A DNA stretch of 64,000 nucleotides from assembly GCA_014983025.1 (NCBI GenBank), contig JADCLP010000001.1:682001-746000 (forward strand), read 5' to 3'. This DNA comes from Erythrobacteraceae bacterium E2-1 Yellow Sea. Its GTDB lineage: Bacteria; Pseudomonadota; Alphaproteobacteria; Sphingomonadales; Sphingomonadaceae. The position numbers and the translations under genes are program-made. Below, one piece after another: positions 34,554-42,484 of the stretch (positions within the stretch are counted from its first letter, which is position 1; each line of letters opens with the position of its first letter). Under the pieces are notes generated by a model. It was not told where the DNA came from and did not search any database. It saw only the letters and a program-made list of their open reading frames with translations.

Positions 34554-34692
34554 ACCGGCTCCATCGCCTCACAATTGCCCCCTCCAGACGAACCCCTCTC
34601 CTCTCGGATAAACTTGCAAAAAAACGTTTTCCTACACCCATTCGTTCTATTTATGTTCTCTTGCGGATCGAGGCAAGGTGAAAGGTAATTCA

Positions 34693-35283
34693 ATGCGAAT
34701 GTCTCTGGTGGCTTGCGGTTGCGGTGCGCTCGCGATTGCGATTTCGGGATCCGCGCACGCGCAGGAGTTTCAGGTCATCGACCATGACCTCGGCACAGTT
34801 GAGGTTACAACCGACAAAGGGCGCGCTTTCAACCCGACTGCAATCCACTTGGGCAAGCCAGATGGCGGCGCGGCCTATATCGATAGAAGCTTCAAGGAAG
34901 CCTTGTATGAGCCACTCATCCGGCAAGCTGAAGCGCGATACCAATTGCCGCCTCGACTGCTTCAGGCCCTGATTTGGCAGGAATCGCGGTTCAACCCGAT
35001 GGCAATCAGTCCGGCTGGCGCCGCTGGGCTCGCTCAACTCATGCCGGGAACGGCAAGAGAACTTGGTGTCCGCAATCGCCACGATCCGGCTGAGAACATC
35101 GATGGCGGCGCGCGGTATCTGAAGCAGATGCTAGAGCGCTTCGGTGCGATCCATCTCGCGCTGGCCGCATACAATGCTGGACCCGGCGCTGTGTCGCGAG
35201 CCGGCGGGATACCGAAAAATCGGGAAACACCTGGATATGTGAAGAGCGTTATCGACCGATGGATGGCATACAGTTCGATATGA
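34693..35283 (+). CDS. Periplasmic lytic transglycosylase (SLT domain), conjugation type
   Basis: A 196-residue protein. The signal peptide MRMSLVACGCGALAIAISGSAHA is probably cleaved before QEF. The SLT domain has catalytic Glu97 in IWQESRFNP, then AGAAGLAQLMPGTARELGV, NIDGGARYLKQML and ALAAYNAGPGAV. VirB1-like enzymes of this type open peptidoglycan for the conjugation machine. The start at 34693 follows AAAGG at a spacing of 7; a GTG 15 nt earlier is less likely. Its stop overlaps the next ATG. Confidence 0.9.
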   Translation: MRMSLVACGCGALAIAISGSAHAQEFQVIDHDLGTVEVTTDKGRAFNPTAIHLGKPDGGAAYIDRSFKEALYEPLIRQAEARYQLPPRLLQALIWQESRFNPMAISPAGAAGLAQLMPGTARELGVRNRHDPAENIDGGARYLKQMLERFGAIHLALAAYNAGPGAVSRAGGIPKNRETPGYVKSVIDRWMAYSSI

Positions 35284-35483
35284 CTACGAATCGGAAAAGG
35301 ATCAGCGGACGGCTCGAGCACCTTCCTCGGGGAGCTGTAATTGTAACCGATGCCGGAGATCATTGGGTTCTCGAAGACTACGAACCCTCAAACGAAGACT
35401 TTGGATTTGAGGTTACCGCAGAGGGTATCGTTGTCGGGTTCGACCGCCTTCGCGTCGAATGGCTGGGGCAGGTGCCCGCCTAG
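35280..35483 (+). CDS. DUF5818-like small protein
   Basis: A 67-residue protein coupled to the transglycosylase gene by ATGA overlap. The pattern RISGRLEHLPRGAVIVTDAGDHWVLED...VTAEGIVVGFDRLRVEWLG resembles the small beta-rich DUF5818 family found in sphingomonads. Function unknown. A longer start at 35259 is possible. Confidence 0.6.
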   Translation: MTTNRKRISGRLEHLPRGAVIVTDAGDHWVLEDYEPSNEDFGFEVTAEGIVVGFDRLRVEWLGQVPA

Positions 35484-35490
35484 GAGCAGG

Positions 35491-36744
35491 TCACGCGGCT
35501 CTCAAAACTGCAATGTTTTGCGCTTTGCCGCCGATGGAATCGAGGAAGTCTGCCCAATCCTGCAGCATTGCACGCCGAGGAGCGAGATATTCGGCAGCAT
35601 TGTATGCTCCGCGAACTTCGTTCTCTTCGCTGTGTGCCAATTGCAGTTCGACCCAGTCTTCATGATATCTGCGGATCCACATCGGTGGTTCGCCGACCTC
35701 GACCAGCTGCTCATTCGCCCAGGTGCTCGCCAAACCCCTGAAGCCGTGAACAGTTTGTCGCCCGTGGTAACCGAGCCGATAGAGGCCATAGATCATCGTA
35801 TTCTCGGAAAGCGGCATCTTGGGCTTCTGGCCTGGAAAGACGTATTCTCCTTCGGACTTGCTGATCATATCTTGAGCAAGAGAAGCGGCTTGTCGCGACA
35901 AAGGCACGATATGCTCGCGGCCCATTTTCATCCGATCAGCGCCAATGCGCCAAACTGGTGAATCTCCGACTAGACCTTCAAACTCGTGCTTCTTGGCGAA
36001 CCGGAGTTCCTTGGTCCGGACCCATGTAAGAAGAGCAAAGGTCAATGCCGCCCGCGTAATTTCGGATCGTCTCTCACCCTCTTCCTGGTATCGCTCCATC
36101 TTGATGATGAGTTCTGGTAGCTGTGCCAGAGGCAGCTTCGCCATATGCTTGACCCGAGGACGTGGCTTCAAAGCCCCCCGAAGATGCGCCGTTGGATCGG
36201 AATCGCAAAGTCCGCTGGCAATCGCGAACTGGAATACCTGACCAATACATTGCTTGGCCCGTCGACTGATGTCGAGCGCGCCGCGCTCCTCGATCTTCCG
36301 AATGACCTTCAGGACTTCTGGTGGAGTTATCTCATGCATCATGAGCTCGCCTAAGACAGGAAGCACGTCCTGCTCCATCCGCGACCACACGCGCTTCGCA
36401 TGGGCGGGATTGAGACTACTTGCTCTGTTCTCATGCCACATGGTGGCAATCGCCCTGAAGGTCTTAGCCTCTTCGAAGTCCCGACCCGGATTGTGAACCA
36501 TCGGGTCCCTGCCTTCGGCCAGCACACCCTTGGCAGCTCTCTTGAGTTCTCTTGCGGCCGCTATTCCGACTTCGGGGTAGGCACCGAAAGAAAGCAGCTT
36601 CTCTTTCCCGTGGTACCGGTATTTCAGCCGCCAGAGCTTCGAGCCGTTCTTTTGCACGAGGAGGAATAATCCCTCCCCATCCGCAAGCTTGTATGGACGC
36701 TCAGCCGCCTTCGCTTTTTTGATCTGAATCTCACTCAAGGCCAT
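35491..36744 (-). CDS. P4-type tyrosine integrase of element A
   Basis: A 417-residue integrase. The N-terminal DUF4102 arm-binding domain (KLADGEGLFLLVQKNGSKLWRLKYRYHGKEKLLSFGAYPEVGI) and a catalytic domain with the Arg of TWVRTKELRFA, HGFRGLASTWANE, LAHSEENEVRGAYNAAEYL (final Tyr) are present. AAGGAG lies about 11 nt upstream. Its 5' end faces the tRNA-Met 3' fragment at 36923, as expected for an integrase that targeted this tRNA. TACCCCC repeats cover its promoter and ribosome-site region. Confidence 0.92.
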   Translation of the reverse strand: MALSEIQIKKAKAAERPYKLADGEGLFLLVQKNGSKLWRLKYRYHGKEKLLSFGAYPEVGIAAARELKRAAKGVLAEGRDPMVHNPGRDFEEAKTFRAIATMWHENRASSLNPAHAKRVWSRMEQDVLPVLGELMMHEITPPEVLKVIRKIEERGALDISRRAKQCIGQVFQFAIASGLCDSDPTAHLRGALKPRPRVKHMAKLPLAQLPELIIKMERYQEEGERRSEITRAALTFALLTWVRTKELRFAKKHEFEGLVGDSPVWRIGADRMKMGREHIVPLSRQAASLAQDMISKSEGEYVFPGQKPKMPLSENTMIYGLYRLGYHGRQTVHGFRGLASTWANEQLVEVGEPPMWIRRYHEDWVELQLAHSEENEVRGAYNAAEYLAPRRAMLQDWADFLDSIGGKAQNIAVLRAA

Positions 36745-36745
36745 T

Positions 36746-36797
36746 GGGGGTATCGCTCCTTTTCGCTACCCCCGGAAAATACCCCCAAAATACCCCC
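36746..36797 (-). promoter_or_regulatory. TACCCCC repeat cluster over the element A integrase promoter
   Basis: TACCCCC occurs at 36767, 36780 and 36791 (spacing 13 and 11 bp), and the inverted GGGGGTA at 36746-36752 lies between the ribosome site and start codon. Near-helical spacing over a promoter suggests an operator for integrase autoregulation or arm-type sites. Confidence 0.4.
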
Positions 36798-36820
36798 ACA
36801 CCAAATCCGGCTTCAAGCGA

Positions 36821-36912
36821 ATGCATGCGCACGCAGGCGGACGCGAATCACTCACATCATTCTGTTTTAATTGAGTTTTACGGATGCATGCGGAAGCAAG
36901 CGAACCCATGCG
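36821..36912. repeat. CATGCG-containing repeats beside the att site, candidate integrase arm sites
   Basis: ATGCATGCG followed by an AGC/CGC-rich tail occurs at 36821 and 36884, 63 bp apart, with a shorter CCATGCGGA near 36906. Lying between the integrase start and the tRNA-derived repeat, these are good candidates for arm-type binding sites. Confidence 0.4.
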
Positions 36913-36922
36913 GATTCGAGAT

Positions 36923-36937
36923 TGGTAGCGGAGGAGG
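36923..36937 (+). repeat. tRNA-Met 3'-end copy, junction of elements A and B (att)
   Basis: TGGTAGCGGAGGAGG is identical to the last 15 nt of the tRNA-Met gene at 46710-46724, including CCA, in the same orientation. It sits between two divergent P4-type integrase genes. I read it as the attachment junction left by tandem integration into the tRNA. Confidence 0.7.
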
Positions 36938-37127
36938 CGCTATAACTTTCGTCTCAGGCAATTTCAGAGCGTCTCCAACTACTCTGTAAAATCAGCGATT
37001 TATCTTGTAACGTGTTCGCGGTTGGTCGCCCTGAATCGCCTGAATTCCCGCTGAAATGTGGGAACGATTGTGGGACCGACTGCCCCCGTTTTTGGCGGTA
37101 TGAATCCCTGACAGGGACTCGAACCTG
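36938..37127. other. Junction segment with arm-like repeat and second tRNA fragment
   Basis: No gene is seen. AAATGTGGGAAC (37054, followed by a second TGTGG) matches 18 of 20 positions at 46631, just inside the right end of element B. AGGGACTCGAACC (37113-37125) equals the next part of the tRNA-Met gene (46722-46734, T arm). The 15-bp and 13-bp tRNA fragments together would rebuild 25 bp of the tRNA, overlapping by AGG. Confidence 0.5.
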
Positions 37128-38324
37128 ATGGCGCTGACAGTTTTGAAAGTGAAGAACGCGAAGCCCGGTCGCCATGTCGATGGCAGGGGCTTGTGCCTGG
37201 TCGTGAAGCCCAGCGGCGCGCGCACCTGGGTGCTGCGCATGCAGTTGAAAGGCCATCGGCGCGACTACGGGCTGGGATCGGCGCATGATGTTTCGTTGGC
37301 CGATGCCAGAACAGCGGCAGCAGAATTGCGCCGCCGGGTTCGTGACGGCTTCGATCCTGTCGCCGAGCGGCGAAAAGCGCGCAAGGTCATTCCGACCTTC
37401 GAAGCCGCAACCCGCACGTGCCATGAAACCCTGGGTGACGGGTGGAAGGACGGGCATCATGCCCGGTGGTTGTCTGGTTTCGAGCGCCACGTCTTTCCGC
37501 GCATCGGCAAGAAGCCGGTCGACAAGGTGGACAGCGCCTGCGTCGTCGAGGCGCTGTCCCCAATCTGGCTGGAGATACCGGAAACAGCGCGACGTTTGCT
37601 CCAGCGCACCGGCGTGGTGCTCGATTTCGCGCATGTGAAAGGCTGGGTGCCAGAAGAAGTGTCTCTGCGTTCGGTGCGCAAGGGCTTGCCTCGCCAGAAC
37701 GACAAGCGGGGACACATGGAGGCCATGCCTTATTCCGATGTACCGGCGCTGATGCAGAAGCTTGCCGCCGCCTCCCCGACGACGGGGCGCGACGCCTTGC
37801 GTTTCACGATCTACAATGCGGTCCGCTCCAACGAAACGCGCCTTGCGGTATGGACCGAGTTCGACCTCGAAAACGCGGTATGGACCATTCCGGCCGAGCG
37901 GATGAAGGCAGGCGAAACCCATGTCGTGCCGCTTTCGGCACCGGTTGTGGCACTGTTGCGCAAACGCTGGAATGAGCGGACCAGTGATACCGGCTTGGTC
38001 TTTTCCAATGATGGCAAGAAGCCGATCAGCGACATGACCATGACGAAACTGCTGCGCGACGACGGTTTCGTCAGCATCACAGTGCACGGCTTTCGATCCA
38101 CCTTCACGGACTGGGCTGCCGAATGCACCGATTTTCCCAAGGAGGTCGCTGACAAGGCACTGGCCCACAAGCTACCCAACAAGGTCGAAGCCGCCTACCG
38201 CCGAACCGATTTCTTCGAGAAGCGCCGGACCCTGATGACGCAATGGGCCGATTATCTGGGCAATCGCGCCCCGGCAGCGGAAAGGGCGGCGGCCGAGCTT
38301 ATTCCGGCTCGCGCTGCCGCATAA
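37128..38324 (+). CDS. P4-type tyrosine integrase of element B
   Basis: A 398-residue integrase. The DUF4102 arm domain (HVDGRGLCLVVKPSGARTWVLRMQLKGHRRDYGLGS), a core-binding region, and a catalytic domain with Arg in IYNAVRSNETRLA, the Lys of ERMKAGETH, HGFRSTFTDWA, LAHKLPNKVEAAYRR (final Tyr) are all visible. It is only distantly similar to the element A enzyme. AGGGA lies about 10 nt upstream, inside a sequence that also matches the tRNA T arm. It overlaps the end of the small helix-turn-helix gene on the opposite strand. Confidence 0.92.
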   Translation: MALTVLKVKNAKPGRHVDGRGLCLVVKPSGARTWVLRMQLKGHRRDYGLGSAHDVSLADARTAAAELRRRVRDGFDPVAERRKARKVIPTFEAATRTCHETLGDGWKDGHHARWLSGFERHVFPRIGKKPVDKVDSACVVEALSPIWLEIPETARRLLQRTGVVLDFAHVKGWVPEEVSLRSVRKGLPRQNDKRGHMEAMPYSDVPALMQKLAAASPTTGRDALRFTIYNAVRSNETRLAVWTEFDLENAVWTIPAERMKAGETHVVPLSAPVVALLRKRWNERTSDTGLVFSNDGKKPISDMTMTKLLRDDGFVSITVHGFRSTFTDWAAECTDFPKEVADKALAHKLPNKVEAAYRRTDFFEKRRTLMTQWADYLGNRAPAAERAAAELIPARAAA

Positions 38325-38493
38325 CCAGTTCGCGCAGACTGGCAGTCGTGATGCGGGTGGACTTGCCGAGCTTGATGGCCTCAATCTCGCCCGAAGCAAT
38401 CAGTTCGTAGAGCTTGGTTCGACCGACGCCGATCATGCGTGCGGCCTCCTTGACCTTCACGCAGATCGGCTCGACCGAGGGCGGCGCTGTCAC
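38299..38493 (-). CDS. Excisionase-type helix-turn-helix protein
   Basis: A 64-residue protein with VKEAARMIGVGRTKLYELIASGEIEAIKLGKSTRITTASLRELV, the winged helix of excisionase/MerR-like HTH_17 proteins. It overlaps the AlpA-like gene by 4 nt and the integrase 3' end on the other strand. It could direct excision of element B or regulate its integrase. Confidence 0.85.
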   Translation of the reverse strand: MTAPPSVEPICVKVKEAARMIGVGRTKLYELIASGEIEAIKLGKSTRITTASLRELVMRQREPE

Positions 38494-38696
38494 AGCGGTG
38501 CGCCCTCATGGCGGTATGCCACCGGATCATCGATCCAGCGGTTTACGGCGGATTCCCGCCAACCCGCGCCATGGACGCTGATCTTCACCTGGGGCGGGAA
38601 TGTACCCTCGGCGATCTTGCGGTACATAGTGGAGCGGGAAAGGCCTGTGCGGGCCAGGACAGTCTTCAGGCGAATGATCTTGTCGGTGTTGGACAT
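38490..38696 (-). CDS. AlpA-family regulator
   Basis: A 68-residue protein (IIRLKTVLARTGLSRSTMYRKIAEGTFPPQVKISVHGAGWRESAVNRWI) matching AlpA/phage transcriptional activators that control integrase or excision genes in P4-like elements. The start at 38696 is chosen because the upstream extension is not AlpA-like; GGAAG lies about 10 nt upstream. It is co-transcribed with the excisionase-type gene. Confidence 0.86.
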   Translation of the reverse strand: MSNTDKIIRLKTVLARTGLSRSTMYRKIAEGTFPPQVKISVHGAGWRESAVNRWIDDPVAYRHEGAPL

Positions 38697-39068
38697 GGGA
38701 CTTGCTTCCATTCGTTGGCAGTTACTGGTTGCCCCTGACGCAAGGTTTGATCGTCCATATGCTTGGCGCAAGGCGGTTTTCGAGGGGACAAGCCCACATC
38801 GCAAGCGCGGATAGAATGAAAGGGAGAAGGATAGGCATGGCTATGGACGGATAGGGTAGGTAACGGACGGCAACACTGTGCGGCCTGATGCGGCAAAATA
38901 TTTTGCCATCCCCTGCTGATAATCAGAATTTTTCTTAATTGACGGCCTTTGCGACGGAGATTTGCGCCGCCACTGACGGCGTTTGCGCGCGAATCGCGCA
39001 GATATTGGTTCATATTGGTGCACAATCGAGTTCTGGCCTTTCGACCTGCCGATTGGCATGGTCAGCAG
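38697..39068. promoter_or_regulatory. Divergent control region with phased repeats
   Basis: A 372-bp gap between the AlpA-like gene and the phosphoribosyltransferase gene. TGACGGC(C/G)TTTGCG occurs at 38940 and 38974; ATATTGGT occurs twice exactly 10 bp apart (39002 and 39012); TGCGCG...CGCGCA forms a dyad between them. The repeats point to a multi-site operator; the remainder holds nothing I can recognise. Confidence 0.4.
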
Positions 39069-39836
39069 ATGAACAATGCGTTGCCGATCAGACTACCTTG
39101 GCCTCCAGACTTCCCCGATGTTGTCATCCACACCGATGTCCGCACGCGTGATAGCCATCCAGCCTACACCGCCGCGAAGGCGGGGGATGCGGAGGCTGCT
39201 CTCATATTGGCATCCGATCTCCTGTCTCATGAAGGAATTGCGCGACTCCGGGACGTCATCGGCAATCGGCCAACTCTTCTCTTGCCGGTCGTGGCGGACG
39301 AGCTTACGGGCTTCAACGCGATCCCGGATGCAATGGCACAAGTGCTCGGCAACGAACTCGGCATCCCTGTCGTTGCCGGTGAAATCGTCCAGACCAACAA
39401 AGTCGGCCATACCCGCGCCCCAGCGTTTCAGCGGCTGGTCACCCCGGCGACGTTCGAAGGGCAGGTCCAACCAGGCGCACGCTATGTGCTCGTGGACGAT
39501 CATGTTGGCCTTGGCGGCACGCTCGCCAACCTGCGCGGTTACGTCGAGGCACGGGGCGGAGAGGTCATCGCGATCACGACCCTGACCGAAAGCCGCGACG
39601 CGCGCGTAATTTCCTTGCAGCCCGCGACGCGAAATGTGCTATGGGCACACCATGGCCAAGCACTTGACGAACTCTGGAAAAGCCAGTTCGGCTACGGGAT
39701 CGACTGCCTCACGGAAGTCGAAGCCCTCAACCTATGTCGTCAGCACTCCGTTGCCGGCATCGAGGATTTCTTGGCTCAGGCAGCAATCGAAGCACGTGGC
39801 CGAGGTCTCCAAACAGCGGTTGAATCGGGCGACTGA
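39069..39836 (+). CDS. Phosphoribosyltransferase-family protein
   Basis: A 255-residue protein. YVLVDDHVGLGGT at 139-151 is the PRPP-binding motif of type I phosphoribosyltransferases, and LLLPVVADELTGFNAIP and ETVQTNK-like segments fit the fold. Similar proteins are cargo on alphaproteobacterial islands; the substrate is unknown and a defence or stress role is possible. The start at ATG 39069 lacks a clear ribosome site. The gene stands alone behind a repeat-rich control region. Confidence 0.78.
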   Translation: MNNALPIRLPWPPDFPDVVIHTDVRTRDSHPAYTAAKAGDAEAALILASDLLSHEGIARLRDVIGNRPTLLLPVVADELTGFNAIPDAMAQVLGNELGIPVVAGEIVQTNKVGHTRAPAFQRLVTPATFEGQVQPGARYVLVDDHVGLGGTLANLRGYVEARGGEVIAITTLTESRDARVISLQPATRNVLWAHHGQALDELWKSQFGYGIDCLTEVEALNLCRQHSVAGIEDFLAQAAIEARGRGLQTAVESGD

Positions 39837-39978
39837 TTTCTAGGCACCGCCCAGGCCGCGAATGCACCTGTTCAGGTCCGTATCGACTCGATTCTCAGGA
39901 AAGAACCAGCCTCAGCCCGGTATGGACGATGGGCGACCGGCGCCCATGGCACTCATTCTGCTAACTTTGGCGATTCAA

Positions 39979-40413
39979 TCAGGCGCAATTATCTTTGGAT
40001 ATTTCATATTCATACAGCGCCTGACTATCTTGAGATAGAAACGTGTAGACATAGATCACCCCTAAATCGAGCGCTTTCCTTGAATCCGCCTGATTACAAA
40101 GCCTCGAAGTGCTTTCAGTAATTCCAGAGTCCTTCATATCATTTATGATAGGGGATAATTCGGAAAAATTATGATGAACGACATAAGACATTACAAATCG
40201 ATTGCCTACGGAGTGTGCTTGCGCCCAAGTGAAATTTGAACTCATCCTTTGGGGGAGATTCGGGGTGGCTACTTCTGCAAGAGTTCTTGCCGATTGAATG
40301 GCTACATCCGAATTTTGCTCTTCAGTGACCGGCTGAGTTTGACCTGATTGTCCGGGGCCGCAACCGGCAAGCAGTCCTAACCCGAATGCCGCGACGATAG
40401 TTTTGTGCGTCAT
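39979..40413 (-). CDS. Putative lipoprotein, AT-richer cargo gene
   Basis: A 144-residue protein with signal MTHKTIVAAFGLGLLAGC, where LAGC is a lipobox, followed by a Gln/Gly-rich linker and a soluble domain without known motifs. Base composition is visibly richer in A and T than the neighbours, a sign of separate origin. GGAG is 9 nt upstream. Function unknown. Confidence 0.7.
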   Translation of the reverse strand: MTHKTIVAAFGLGLLAGCGPGQSGQTQPVTEEQNSDVAIQSARTLAEVATPNLPQRMSSNFTWAQAHSVGNRFVMSYVVHHNFSELSPIINDMKDSGITESTSRLCNQADSRKALDLGVIYVYTFLSQDSQALYEYEISKDNCA

Positions 40414-40727
40414 TGCCACCACTCCCCTTGAAGCTATTCGCAGACCGTTGGATTCGCTCGGCCATCCCATTCGACATGGCAGTCAGATTCTGCATCCGAA
40501 CTACCGCCGTCTGTGCATTTCGCTAATATTAGAAATACATAGACCCCGACAATTAAATGCCATAGCTGAAAGCCGCTGCCCTTCTTTCCACCATTGTTTT
40601 CCAACTAACGGCGCCCCCTGCTAGGAAATGGCGGTATCTACAACGCCCACCGCACTAAATCGATCAAGATCATAGATCAATTCGAGCTAACGGCACGCAT
40701 TTTATTGAAGCGGAGGGGAAGAATCTA
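40414..40727. other. AT-richer gap between lipoprotein and membrane protein genes
   Basis: About 314 bp with no gene I can support. It is AT-richer than the surroundings and presumably contains the lipoprotein promoter. No repeat or terminator stood out. Confidence 0.35.
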
Positions 40728-41069
40728 TCACATGGGGACCAATGAAACCCACGCGAGGACAGCCGCAAGCAGCACGATCCCCAAGGCGATCAGCGCTGAT
40801 CCGGCAGCGGTTCCACGTGGTTTGCTCTCATACCGGGCTTTGCATCGGATCAGAATGGTCTGAAACCAGCCGCTGAACAGCCAAAGGTACGCCGTGAACA
40901 CACCAAGCGCCGAATAGACGATGATGTTCCGGGGCCAGATCAGCGGCGCAATTAGCGCAACGACGCCAGCCTCAATGGTTAGCATAAACCCGAGGGTCAC
41001 ATAGATGTAGGCCCAGCTCTCGCTGCCCCGCCTCACCTCTGCATCGACCTCATCCTTGAGCTTGACCAT
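40728..41069 (-). CDS. Hypothetical membrane protein, 113 aa
   Basis: A 113-residue protein with three membrane segments (about 21-43, 49-72 and 90-110) and a basic loop RCKARYESKPRG. No family is recognised. AGGA lies about 9 nt before the ATG at 41069. It lies 90 bp downstream of the HIRAN/GIY-YIG gene on the same strand and may be co-transcribed with it. Confidence 0.6.
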   Translation of the reverse strand: MVKLKDEVDAEVRRGSESWAYIYVTLGFMLTIEAGVVALIAPLIWPRNIIVYSALGVFTAYLWLFSGWFQTILIRCKARYESKPRGTAAGSALIALGIVLLAAVLAWVSLVPM

Positions 41070-41159
41070 ATGCTTGATCCTACGACTCGCCCGAACTTCA
41101 AGCCGACAGCCGACCAACGTGCAAGCACGAACGGCAGGGTCGGTCCAGTTCGTGTTCGG

Positions 41160-42125
41160 CTAGGCCAGAAACAGCCGTCTTTTGAGCGCGTAAAGCGTGT
41201 CGTTCACCTTTCGCCGTTCAACTTCAAGCACGGAAATCTTCTCCCGCAGGGCAGGCAGTTCCCTTTGTGCAAGTTCGGCATTTCGCTTGATCTCCGCTGA
41301 CGCGAACAGGCCCCAAAATCCCGAGGATTCCTTGATCCATCGCCGCGCGTCATCTGCGCGGTCGCGCCGCTCATAGATCGCCTGCGACAGAGCCTCATAT
41401 CTCTTTTCAAGATCCGCCAGTTCGCTTGCGCAATTGCGTCGTTCCTGATCGAGCGCAACTCTTGCTTTGTCATCCAGCACAATTCTGGGTTCCTCGGCAT
41501 TGATCGTGTTTCGCAGGCCGCCGAAACTCTCCACCCATGTGCGCTCACGATCAACCAACCAGCGTGCGAGAGCAAGTCCGCCAAGCCCGCCAGGGGCTCT
41601 TTCCAGGAGCTCGGCCTGAAAGGCGGCTGCACCCTCCGAGCGCCATGCCCGGCGAAGTTCGGGATTTAGATGAATACCGCGCCTCAGCTCGTCCCAATGT
41701 TCTGCAAGTCGGTTCTGAACATTCACGGACTGGCCGATGTAGCACCGCTCGTAGCCCTTGATGAAAATCCGATAGATACCGATAACGCCAAATTCGCAAA
41801 CTGTCGGGGCCTGCGATTTTTCGAGGGGCCGGTCTATCTTCACTGCGACTGGTATTGATCCCGGCGACCGCGCCCTCAACGTGTCGATACTGACCTGCGA
41901 ACTTGCGCCGTCATCAAGAAGGGGCGCAATGATCGCCGCCGCCTCCCGGTCGATGTGACCAAGCACTTTGTCGCTGGAAACGACGGCAACGGCGTTTCTG
42001 TCATGGATGTTGTGCGGTTCGCGGCGTAGCGTGGCCTGCTGTGCCAGACAGCGTGCGGCTTCATCCAGCGCGACGCCATAATATTTCATTCCCACCAGTG
42101 AAGCTCTTACTGTGGTGATGGCCAA
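41160..42125 (-). CDS. HIRAN and GIY-YIG nuclease fusion protein
   Basis: A 321-residue protein. Residues 3-75 look like a HIRAN domain (VRASLVGMKYYG, LRREPHNIHDRNAVAVVSSDKVLGHIDREAA), a DNA-end or stalled-fork reader. Residues 112-210 are a GIY-YIG nuclease domain: GIY at 116-118, CYIGQS at 128-133, Arg139, His143 and a later Glu. The C-terminal 90 residues form a charged coiled coil. The start is TTG 42125 with AGAGG 9 nt upstream. I know of no characterised protein with this combination; repair, restriction of foreign DNA or element maintenance are possible. Confidence 0.78.
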   Translation of the reverse strand: MAITTVRASLVGMKYYGVALDEAARCLAQQATLRREPHNIHDRNAVAVVSSDKVLGHIDREAAAIIAPLLDDGASSQVSIDTLRARSPGSIPVAVKIDRPLEKSQAPTVCEFGVIGIYRIFIKGYERCYIGQSVNVQNRLAEHWDELRRGIHLNPELRRAWRSEGAAAFQAELLERAPGGLGGLALARWLVDRERTWVESFGGLRNTINAEEPRIVLDDKARVALDQERRNCASELADLEKRYEALSQAIYERRDRADDARRWIKESSGFWGLFASAEIKRNAELAQRELPALREKISVLEVERRKVNDTLYALKRRLFLA

Positions 42126-42160
42126 GGTTTCAGACCTCTAAAGAATCTGTCATGCTCTAC

Positions 42161-42484
42161 TCATGCCGATGCATGGTCGCAATTCTGATCTTCGAACGCC
42201 CGCTTGCCCTTCCGCTTCCACAGAACCATTGCCTTTTCGCGATCCTCGCCGCGCAGCTTGGCGGCAATCGTGAGGAATGCGCCATAGAGCGTGGCGCGGT
42301 CATCATCGGCGAGTTCGACCAGCCCGGCCTTCACGACCAGGCCGCCCAGTTCGATCAGTTGCCGCGTGCGTTCGCGCCGCTTGACCTGCCATTCTCGCAT
42401 GTCGGTTCGCGCCTTTCGTGCCTCAAGCCGATGCCGCGCCGCCGTCAAGCGGGAGAGTGCCATCCGGCTGGCCTTGAGTTCCAT
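42161..42484 (-). CDS. traD: TraD-like small conjugal transfer protein
   Basis: A 107-residue basic protein. RKARTDMREWQVKRRERTRQLIELGGLVVKAGLVEL and REKAMVLWKRKGKRAFE match the small TraD proteins beside Ti-type traA. It is unrelated to the coupling protein at 7012 despite the name. It overlaps the traC-like gene by 62 nt if it starts at 42484; a start at 42463 is also possible. Confidence 0.72.
   Translation of the reverse strand: MELKASRMALSRLTAARHRLEARKARTDMREWQVKRRERTRQLIELGGLVVKAGLVELADDDRATLYGAFLTIAAKLRGEDREKAMVLWKRKGKRAFEDQNCDHASA

Noticed and set aside
39634-39843. Small plus-strand frame inside the phosphoribosyltransferase gene
   Set aside because: It is out of frame within a gene that has a clear PRPP motif, with a Ser/Thr-rich shadow composition.
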